The notes under the pieces: model-generated
Seen by the model: the letters and a program-made list of their open reading frames with translations, nothing else
Database searches by the model: none
Told to the model about the DNA's origin: nothing
Shown here: positions 1 to 6,191 of the stretch, one piece after another
How the letters are laid out: every line of letters starts with the position of its first letter
How positions within the stretch are numbered: position 1 is the first letter of the stretch
Assembly: GCA_031282325.1 (NCBI GenBank)
Contig: JAITDY010000001.1
Span: 1-26,409 of the forward strand
Direction of reading: 5' to 3'
Source of the DNA: Lactobacillaceae bacterium
GTDB lineage: Bacteria > Bacillota > Bacilli > Lactobacillales > Lactobacillaceae
DNA length: 26,409 nt
Position numbers and translations under genes: made by a program

Positions 1-70
1 ATATAGAAAATAATAAACCAATGTAAAATAAGTATGTTTTTGTTTTATTTTTCCATAAAAATTTAATCAT
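1..70 (-). CDS. Second ABC-2 type permease, N-terminal fragment (runs off left edge)
   Basis: On the minus strand an ATG at 70 opens a frame without stop to the window edge (23 codons). It begins MIKFLWKNKTKTYLFYIG and continues into a hydrophobic stretch. This resembles the start of the upstream permease, which also has a charged NK-x-TY segment before its first membrane helix. It starts 2 nt after the stop of that permease, so translational coupling is likely; no separate Shine-Dalgarno sequence is seen. ATPase plus two roughly 250-residue permeases is the usual layout of lantibiotic-protection (LanFEG) transporters. Only the first helix is visible, so the family call is an inference from position and pattern. 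Confidence 0.6.
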   Translation of the reverse strand, partial: MIKFLWKNKTKTYLFYIGLLFSI

Positions 71-72
71 TT

Positions 73-819
73 TTAAAAATCGCGACTTTCAAAAATATGC
101 TTGCAAATAAATAAGCAGACAATAACTGCGAAAAATAATAATACATATTGTGTCGACATAAATTGTGTAAAATTATGTGAATACGTATCCGCGTTTGTAT
201 CCATAGGAGAACCAATAATATATGGAGCAAGCCATACAATTGAACTTAACTTAACGATTAATAAATTTTCTATAAACGATCCAATCACCAAACTATTTCC
301 AAGTCCTAAAAACGATAATGATGAAATAAATATTATTAATCCGTAATAATAAATAATTGCATAGATGAAAGTACCTAATTCATATTTATCGTGTGTACTA
401 ATAGCGTATTCTGTATTTCTTAAAAAAAATTCATAACCAAGTATAATAAAAATTAACATTAAACATAATATTATGCTAAAAAAAATCAATAATGATATTA
501 TTTTTGAAATAAATATTTTTTTTCGTTTACTTTTACCGATTATTTCATAAATAATCATATCTGAATTAATTTCTGAAGAAATTACTGAATTAATTATCAT
601 TGAAAAATAAATTGAAAATATTCCTATTCCCAATGCAACAGTAGAGAACATGCCGTTTGTATATGATAGTAAGTCGTATTTACCGAATAACAGGAATGAC
701 TTAGATCCTGAAGCAAAAAGTAGTGTAATAATAAATGGTACTAGTGATAAAATAATCCCAAAATATGTTAATTTATTTTTTGTTAATTTTATTAACTCAG
801 CTCTGATTAACATTAACAT
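73..819 (-). CDS. ABC-2 type transporter permease (LanE/LanG-like)
   Basis: A 248-residue integral membrane protein with about six hydrophobic helices. The N-terminus (MLMLIRAELIKLTKNKLTYF) is the short charged leader typical of ABC-2 permeases that act with a separate ATPase. Length and layout fit permeases of bacteriocin- or lantibiotic-protection exporters, though ABC-2 permeases of other function look alike. The start follows the ATPase stop directly (TAA then ATG at 819) and has a strong AAGGAGG about 8 nt upstream, inside the end of the ATPase gene, so the two are co-translated. A further permease frame starts 2 nt after its stop. The substrate cannot be read from the sequence. Confidence 0.8.
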   Translation of the reverse strand: MLMLIRAELIKLTKNKLTYFGIILSLVPFIITLLFASGSKSFLLFGKYDLLSYTNGMFSTVALGIGIFSIYFSMIINSVISSEINSDMIIYEIIGKSKRKKIFISKIISLLIFFSIILCLMLIFIILGYEFFLRNTEYAISTHDKYELGTFIYAIIYYYGLIIFISSLSFLGLGNSLVIGSFIENLLIVKLSSIVWLAPYIIGSPMDTNADTYSHNFTQFMSTQYVLLFFAVIVCLFICKHIFESRDF

Positions 820-1647
820 TTAAAAAACCTCCTTAATAATCGAATCATGACTTGATATTTTGTTTATCTTAATATTTTTCGCATGTAACAGAGATATTAT
901 TTTTACTGTTTCAGAAATATTTTGAATTGTTATAACATTTTCGTGAATTGATATATTAAACGAATTTAAAATTGATTTGAAATTAGAATTCGGCTCTACT
1001 GCGATTTCATAATAATCACTTTGCATTTTGGCTTCTAAAAGTTGTTTATTAGAAAAATAGTAATATCTATCAAATAAATTTGAAACCTCAGAAATTTGGT
1101 GCGTTGCAATAATAATTGTTGTACCGTATTTTGTGCTTATGGTTTTTATAGTATTTAAGAAGGTTTCAATCCCTTTGGGATCCAAACCAACCAATGGCTC
1201 GTCTAGTAATAATAATTTTTTATGGGTTATAGTAGCAGCAGCTAACCTTAATCTTTGTTGCATTCCAAATGAGAACGATTTTACCTTTTTATTTTTTTGG
1301 CCCTCTAAGCCAACTTTATTTAAAACATTATCAATTTGATCCTTACTATATTCAATACCTGAGTATAAACCTAGTATTTTTAGATTTTCATAGGCTGTTA
1401 AATTATTAAATAAATCTATTTCTAATAAATATCCAATATCTTTTTCAACATCTAAATTAGTATTTATAGTTCCAGAATTTAATTTGATTACTTTCAGTAT
1501 AGATTTGAATAGTGTAGTTTTTCCGCTACCATTAGCACCTATTAAACCAACTATCTCTCCTTTATTTAGATCAAGATTTAAATTTTTCCATACAAAATTA
1601 TCTTTTTGATATGCCTTGTTTCCGTTTTTAATTTTTAAAATATTCAT
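820..1647 (-). CDS. ABC transporter ATP-binding protein (LanF/BcrA-like)
   Basis: The ATPase of the exporter encoded with the following permeases. All nucleotide-binding motifs are present: Walker A GANGSGKTT near residue 40, signature SFGMQQRL, Walker B LLLLDEP followed by a D-loop, and the ATH switch histidine. The C-terminal quarter is a short accessory domain as in BcrA/LanF-type proteins. The longest frame starts at 1674, but the ATG at 1647 (MNILKIKNG) has AGGGA about 10 nt upstream while 1674 has none, so I prefer 1647 (275 residues). A terminator-like hairpin lies just upstream (1682-1705). A role in drug or peptide export or immunity is inferred from the family. Confidence 0.85.
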   Translation of the reverse strand: MNILKIKNGNKAYQKDNFVWKNLNLDLNKGEIVGLIGANGSGKTTLFKSILKVIKLNSGTINTNLDVEKDIGYLLEIDLFNNLTAYENLKILGLYSGIEYSKDQIDNVLNKVGLEGQKNKKVKSFSFGMQQRLRLAAATITHKKLLLLDEPLVGLDPKGIETFLNTIKTISTKYGTTIIIATHQISEVSNLFDRYYYFSNKQLLEAKMQSDYYEIAVEPNSNFKSILNSFNISIHENVITIQNISETVKIISLLHAKNIKINKISSHDSIIKEVF

Positions 1648-1681
1648 AGAATAAAATTTCCCTAACTTAAACATTAAAAAT

Positions 1682-1705
1682 AAAAAGCAATAGAAATTGC
1701 TTTTT
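1682..1705. terminator. Hairpin terminator or attenuator ahead of the ABC ATPase
   Basis: A perfect 10-bp stem (AAAAAGCAAT / ATTGCTTTTT) with a 4-nt loop and T-runs on both sides. It lies downstream of the 1781-2838 genes on the minus strand and can end their transcript. Because the best -10-like TATAAT for the ATPase (1749-1744, minus) is upstream of it, it could also work as an attenuator for the exporter genes. Confidence 0.65.
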
Positions 1706-1780
1706 TGCTAATGTAGTTGTTACCAAGACTTCTTTCCATTTTTATTATATTTGGTAAAATAAAACTTAATTCCCTTAAAA

Positions 1781-2260
1781 CTAAAACCAACTTGTAATAA
1801 TTTTTTCATAATTTTTGTAATAATATCCTTTCTTTTTTTTAATAATGTAAGTAGATAACGAAGTTATTAATAGCGATATGCCTAATAATGGCAACCAAGT
1901 TGTTAAAAAATTTCCTAGCATGTCATTATCCACCGATAATGACAGAGAAAAATCCGGACCAACTTTTTTAGTGTTTGCAATTATCTGTTGTAAATTTATT
2001 AAGCTAGAAACAGCAGTGATAATTATTGCTTCTAAAAAACTAATAATTATAGTAATTAGTAATGTTCGCTTAAATTGATTGTTTCTTAACAACAATGAAT
2101 TAAAAATCGCCAAAAACAATACTGGAATTATTCCAGCAAATAAAAGATAAGTCCAAACATTCATAATTTCACGATTAATAAATATTAATAGCATATTTAC
2201 AAAAAAACCTGCAATAAAAATATTTGTAATTAAATCAAATGATAATTTAATTTTCTTCAT
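1781..2260 (-). CDS. Small integral membrane protein, unknown family
   Basis: A 159-residue protein with about four hydrophobic segments and a basic C-terminal end (IIKKKKGYYYKNYEKI). I do not recognise the family. The frame is open from 2278, but the ATG at 2260 (MKKIKLSF) has AAAGGA about 9 nt upstream and is the better start. The CPBP protease gene ends at 2275, so the two form an operon, and the hairpin at 1682-1705 would close it. A loop between the third and fourth helices is polar and predicted extracellular (around KKVGPDFSLSLSVDND). Its neighbours make an immunity accessory protein plausible, but nothing in the sequence proves it. Confidence 0.65.
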   Translation of the reverse strand: MKKIKLSFDLITNIFIAGFFVNMLLIFINREIMNVWTYLLFAGIIPVLFLAIFNSLLLRNNQFKRTLLITIIISFLEAIIITAVSSLINLQQIIANTKKVGPDFSLSLSVDNDMLGNFLTTWLPLLGISLLITSLSTYIIKKKKGYYYKNYEKIITSWF

Positions 2261-2274
2261 TCTTAAATTTCCTT

Positions 2275-2835
2275 TCATAATAAATTATGAAAATAATGCA
2301 AGGTAATGCTTGATCCTAGACCAAATTTTTTATAAATTAAAGTTAAAATTATTCCAGCTGGAAATCTATATAAAAAATTGTCTAATATTGAATATGCTGA
2401 ATGATTAATTAATCCAAATAATAAACTTTGAATTAATATTGCAAGCCAAATTGGCATATTTTTTTCTAGATGATTTTCTATCAATCCCCTGAAAAACATT
2501 TCTTCGCTAATCGAAACGGTATAGGTAAAAATTACTGAAGTAATTGTTATTTTTTTGTTGACTATTAATATTCCTGAAATAAGTATTGAAATAAAAAAAG
2601 GAACATATTGCAACATTTTTTTATCTAGTAAATGTTTTTTGAATAAAAAACTAGGTATTATCATGCTCACAAACAGAGCAAATAGAACAGTTACTTCATT
2701 ATTAAAATCGGTTAGTGTGATAAATAAAATGTTTATCAATATATTTATAAATTGTGATAAAAATATTATTCCAATTGCAGTTAATGCCGAAATTAAATAA
2801 TTATTTAAATCAATTCTATCTTTATAAATATTCAT
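2275..2835 (-). CDS. CPBP-family intramembrane metalloprotease (Abi/CAAX-like)
   Basis: A membrane protein of about 186 residues with the CPBP motifs: EExxxR as SEEMFFRG near residue 112, a second histidine motif FGLINH near 141-146 (one residue longer than the usual FxxxH), and HxxxN as HYFHN near 181. The family is related to eukaryotic CAAX protease Rce1; in lactic acid bacteria members occur in bacteriocin loci and some confer immunity. The start is uncertain: GTG at 2838 and ATG at 2835 are adjacent, and the only purine run (AGG) is too close to either. It is the first gene of a pair with the small membrane protein and sits upstream of an ABC exporter, so a peptide-immunity role is a reasonable inference. 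Confidence 0.8.
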   Translation of the reverse strand: MNIYKDRIDLNNYLISALTAIGIIFLSQFINILINILFITLTDFNNEVTVLFALFVSMIIPSFLFKKHLLDKKMLQYVPFFISILISGILIVNKKITITSVIFTYTVSISEEMFFRGLIENHLEKNMPIWLAILIQSLLFGLINHSAYSILDNFLYRFPAGIILTLIYKKFGLGSSITLHYFHNLL

Positions 2836-2966
2836 CACCTAATTATTTGCGTAGCTACTTATAAAATTAATAAATAGTTCGTGCTCACATTATCATAATT
2901 TGCACTAATTAATTGGTACATTTATGTAATAACACTTTTAATAATAATTGTCAATAAATTAACAAA

Positions 2967-4112
2967 TCAATGACTTCTACCCAAGAAATAAACAAATAAA
3001 TTAGAAATCATCAGGATAATAAAGGAACTAGCGAAAAGTCCTACGATTAAATTATTATCGATAAAAAATCCAGCATAAACTGGACCAAAAGAGCGTCCTA
3101 GCGATACGGACATAGCAGAAAATGCCATGATTCTGCCTCGCATTTTTTCTTGTACTAATGAAGAAAACCATGCATTAACTGATGGTGTAAACATCATTTC
3201 ACCAATTGTTAGAATTTCAAAAATTAAAATATATTGCCAAAACTGATTTGCCCAAATTAATGGCGGAAAACTAATTGCAAAAATTGTTGCACCAATAACT
3301 GATGATTTTACATAGCTCCATTTGGTGGTTAAATTGGTAATAAAATTTTGCAATAAAATAATAGTTAGACCATTAAAAACCCAAAGCCAACCATACATTT
3401 CTATAGACATTCCAATTTTTACCATATGTGGAGAAATAACGGTTTCCCAAAATTGGTAAGTTAAATAAAACATTAAAGAAAGAAAACCTAGAGCCATCAT
3501 GATTTTAGTTAAATGAAGCGGATGATTATCACTGTTTTTCGTAGAACTTCCATGCAAATTACGATTAAAGCCAATCAAGACTAAAATTAACATCAGCAAT
3601 AAAATAATAATTCCAAAAATCATTGTTCCTCGAACAAGGAAATGGCTGAATAAAAAAGTACCAGTAAAAGTTCCGATAACAACACCAATATTCATAAAAA
3701 TTGCCATATTAGAAAACAATTTTTTAGGAGATTTATTGCCTGCAAATGATACATAAGAATTAAGTAAAGTTTGCATCATGCCAAATCCAATATTGTTAAT
3801 TAAAAGAAAAATTGGATAAACTGGCCAAGCATGCCAAAAGAACATAGCAATCATTGCACCTAATGAAATAAAAATGGAAATTATAAGTGATGCATAGGGT
3901 TTCCAAAAATCAAATAATCTGCCAGCTAAAAAAGAAGCTAGCATTGCAATTAAAGAAGCTGCCATCAAAATCAAACCACTTTCAGTAAAAGAACGATGTA
4001 GGTATTTTGTTAAATAAATTGTGGTTACAGGCCAAGTCATGGCAGCTGCAATATTTGTAATTAGATAAACGATATAAATATAATTAGGATTTATTACCTT
4101 GTTTTTTTGCAT
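2967..4112 (-). CDS. MFS transporter, MdtG/YitG-like
   Basis: A 381-residue major facilitator with about 12 hydrophobic helices. The conserved loop between helices 2 and 3 is recognisable as AGRLFDFWKPY. The length is normal for drug/proton antiporters of the DHA1 type. There is no Shine-Dalgarno sequence before the ATG at 4112; instead a TACAAT box on the minus strand ends 7 nt before it, suggesting a leaderless message. It diverges from a TipAS-domain gene with only 24 bp between start codons. TipAS domains bind thiopeptides and related drugs, so the pair suggests an inducible efflux module. The substrate is unknown. Confidence 0.85.
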   Translation of the reverse strand: MQKNKVINPNYIYIVYLITNIAAAMTWPVTTIYLTKYLHRSFTESGLILMAASLIAMLASFLAGRLFDFWKPYASLIISIFISLGAMIAMFFWHAWPVYPIFLLINNIGFGMMQTLLNSYVSFAGNKSPKKLFSNMAIFMNIGVVIGTFTGTFLFSHFLVRGTMIFGIIILLLMLILVLIGFNRNLHGSSTKNSDNHPLHLTKIMMALGFLSLMFYLTYQFWETVISPHMVKIGMSIEMYGWLWVFNGLTIILLQNFITNLTTKWSYVKSSVIGATIFAISFPPLIWANQFWQYILIFEILTIGEMMFTPSVNAWFSSLVQEKMRGRIMAFSAMSVSLGRSFGPVYAGFFIDNNLIVGLFASSFIILMISNLFVYFLGRSH

Positions 4113-4136
4113 ATATACAATTGTAAAATATTAAGT
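4113..4136. promoter_or_regulatory. Overlapping divergent promoters with a 10-bp palindrome
   Basis: The whole gap between the MFS and TipAS start codons is 24 bp. It contains the perfect palindrome TACAATTGTA (4116-4125). On the minus strand this supplies a -10-like TACAAT (4125-4120) ending 7 nt before the MFS ATG. On the plus strand TAAAAT (4124-4129) ends 7 nt before the TipAS ATG. The two boxes overlap by 2 bp, so the promoters should exclude each other. No good -35 boxes are seen and neither gene has a Shine-Dalgarno sequence. Confidence 0.5.
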
Positions 4137-4472
4137 ATGAATTATGAAGGAAATAGTAACTTTGTTGATCAAAAATTAGTGGAAGAAGTCCAAAAAAATA
4201 AAAAGAGTTTAAATGATGAAACTAAACGGCAAATACTGGATATTAATGAAAATATTTTACGCTTATTAGCCAATAGTCGTTCTGATGATAAAAAAATATT
4301 TCAATTACACAAGGAATGGCTTTTATTACAATATCCAAAATATTCAATTGAATTTCATCGGGCCTTGGCAAATGTGTACGAAAATGATGGAGCCTTTCTA
4401 TCTTTTTACAATAAATATTCTGATAATGCTGGATGCCGTTTGATAAATATTATTCGAAAATTTACAAGTTAA
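4137..4472 (+). CDS. Stand-alone TipAS antibiotic-recognition domain protein
   Basis: A 111-residue soluble protein resembling the drug-binding C-terminal domain of TipA/Mta/SkgA regulators. The helical core (HKEW near 58-61, then YPKYS, then FHRALANVYENDGAFLSFYNK at about 73-93) follows the TipAS pattern in which a histidine/tryptophan helix is followed by a Y-x-D/N-x-x-F-x-x-Y segment. The N-terminal MerR helix-turn-helix and coiled coil of full-length relatives are absent, and nothing upstream could encode them because the divergent MFS gene starts 24 bp away. It may be a drug-sequestering protein, as Streptomyces TipAS is. The longer frame from a TTG at 4107 would overlap the MFS gene and looks wrong. 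Confidence 0.75.
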   Translation: MNYEGNSNFVDQKLVEEVQKNKKSLNDETKRQILDINENILRLLANSRSDDKKIFQLHKEWLLLQYPKYSIEFHRALANVYENDGAFLSFYNKYSDNAGCRLINIIRKFTS

Positions 4473-4510
4473 TTTGCTATGTGCTATGTGTTATATTTTA
4501 GAGTTTATAA

Positions 4511-4540
4511 AAAAACACATCAATAGGTAGATGTGTTTTT
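4511..4540. terminator. Bidirectional terminator between TipAS gene and zwf
   Basis: An 11-bp stem, AAAAACACATC / GATGTGTTTTT, with an 8-nt loop and T-runs on both strands. It separates two convergent genes. Confidence 0.9.
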
Positions 4541-4556
4541 TGAATTTTAAATATTT

Positions 4557-6065
4557 TTATAGATTTGCATCAATAGTTTTACGATGATTACCTTGAAGAA
4601 CCCAAGCGTCACCATTTTTTTCAAGTAATTCATCAGAAGCATCCGGACCCATAGTTCCAGACTTATAAAGTTCTAATGGAGCTTGATTTTCATCATAGAC
4701 TTTAACAATTTCATCAATGAATTTCCACGAAGTAGCAACCCCGTTCCAATCAGCAAAATTAGAACCATCGCCATTCATAGTATCGTGAATCATACGTTCG
4801 TAAGGTTCTGGAGAATCTGTTTTGTCTTGTTCAGAGACATTCCAATCCAAATTAATTTTACGTAGGAAGAAGTTATCAGTAACCGCTTTAGCATTTAATT
4901 GTAATTTAATTGAACCATATGGATCAACAATAATAGTTAGAACTGGATAACCTTGTAGCCCAGCGTTGCCTCCAAAATTGAATGCTGTTGGCTTGAATAC
5001 TACATCGATACGAGTAGTTTTTTCAGCCAATTTTTTACCGGAACGAATATAAAACGGAACCCCCTTCCAAGTTTCATTATTAAATTCTAATTTTCCAGCG
5101 ATAAAGGTATTTGTTTGAGTATTCTCGGCAACACCAGCTTCTTGATTATAATTTAATTCTGCAGATTTACGTCCAACGTATTGTCCACGAACAAAGTTTT
5201 GCGAAACTTCATCTTTACCCTTATAAATTCTCAAACTAGAAAATGCCTTGTTTTTAGCATTTCTAATATCCACATCAGAAAAACTATCTGGTTTTTCCAT
5301 GGCAAGCCATCCAATAATTTGCATTGTATGATTTTGAATCATGTCCAAAAGCGCACCAGCAGTATCGTAATAATCTGCACGCCCTTCAACACCAAGGGTT
5401 TCAGAAAGTGTAACTTGAATATTTTTAATATAATTATGATTCCATGTGTTATCAAAAAATGGATTTCCAAAACGAATTGCCGCAATATTTTGAACCATTT
5501 CTTTTCCTAAATAATGATCAATACGGTATAGTTGATCGTCATTAAAAGCTTCTTCTAATTCATTTTGTAGCTGTTGAGCAGTTTGGAAACTAGTTCCAAA
5601 GGGCTTTTCGATCATTAAACGATTGTATCCATTAGTACTTAATAGACCTTCAGATTTTAATGATTTAGCAATCATTCCAAAAAAACGTGGAGCAACTGAC
5701 ATATAAAAAATTCTATTCCCATCAGTTGTATATTTTTGATCTAGATCTTCTACTAAGGCCTTTAATGGCTCATAACTGTCAATGTTAGTTACGTCATGGG
5801 CAATATAGTAAAAGTGGCTAATGAACTTATCAATTTCTTGTTCGCTAAAGTCATTAGCAAAATCTTCGATGCTATCTTTAACTAAATCCTTAAATTCTTT
5901 ATCAGACATTTCTTGACGAGCAGTTCCAATAATTGCAAAGTGCTCTTGTAAATATCCTTTTTTGTATAAATTGAAAACTGAAGGGTATAGTTTTCTTTTA
6001 GCTAAATCTCCAGTTCCTCCAAAGAAAGTTAATACTAATTTTAATTCCTCAGGTAAGTCTGTCAT
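4557..6065 (-). CDS. zwf: Glucose-6-phosphate 1-dehydrogenase
   Basis: Oxidises glucose 6-phosphate to 6-phosphogluconolactone, reducing NADP+ or NAD+, as the first step of the oxidative pentose phosphate or phosphoketolase route. The N-terminal Rossmann motif GGTGDLAKRKL is at about 16-26, and the active-site signature RIDHYLGKE with its catalytic histidine is near 180-188. The EKPFG substrate-binding motif is also present. At 502 residues it has the usual length. The frame is open from a TTG at 6077, but GGAGAAG lies in that extension and positions the ribosome on the ATG at 6065. It ends at a shared terminator and diverges from secA. Key enzyme of heterofermentative sugar use in lactic acid bacteria. 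Confidence 0.96.
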   Translation of the reverse strand: MTDLPEELKLVLTFFGGTGDLAKRKLYPSVFNLYKKGYLQEHFAIIGTARQEMSDKEFKDLVKDSIEDFANDFSEQEIDKFISHFYYIAHDVTNIDSYEPLKALVEDLDQKYTTDGNRIFYMSVAPRFFGMIAKSLKSEGLLSTNGYNRLMIEKPFGTSFQTAQQLQNELEEAFNDDQLYRIDHYLGKEMVQNIAAIRFGNPFFDNTWNHNYIKNIQVTLSETLGVEGRADYYDTAGALLDMIQNHTMQIIGWLAMEKPDSFSDVDIRNAKNKAFSSLRIYKGKDEVSQNFVRGQYVGRKSAELNYNQEAGVAENTQTNTFIAGKLEFNNETWKGVPFYIRSGKKLAEKTTRIDVVFKPTAFNFGGNAGLQGYPVLTIIVDPYGSIKLQLNAKAVTDNFFLRKINLDWNVSEQDKTDSPEPYERMIHDTMNGDGSNFADWNGVATSWKFIDEIVKVYDENQAPLELYKSGTMGPDASDELLEKNGDAWVLQGNHRKTIDANL

Positions 6066-6136
6066 TTTCTTCTCCAATCAAGCTTTACAACTAAAATTAT
6101 ATAACATTGATAATTCACTTTTCCTTAAAATTCCTT

Positions 6137-6145
6137 TGATATAAT
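6137..6145 (+). promoter_or_regulatory. Extended -10 promoter of secA
   Basis: TGATATAAT, a consensus TATAAT preceded by TGN, lies about 47 nt upstream of the secA start. The -35 region is weak, as expected for an extended -10 promoter. Confidence 0.6.
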
Positions 6146-6191
6146 TAAATTTAGTGTAGAAAATTATTTTTTCTAACAGGAGGAAAAAATT

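Noticed and set aside
101..346. Plus-strand open frame opposite the ABC-2 permease gene.
   Set aside because: No ribosome site and no recognisable protein; it is the reverse of a coding region with AT-rich bias. Other antisense frames inside zwf, secA, clpL, helD and yhgE were left out for the same reason.
1674..1739. A 21-codon frame (minus strand) whose stop overlaps the ATG at 1674, spanning the hairpin, which could be a leader peptide for the ABC ATPase.
   Set aside because: It has no Shine-Dalgarno sequence, and the nearest -10 box (1749-1744) is so close that the transcript would start inside its ATG. It is probably chance.
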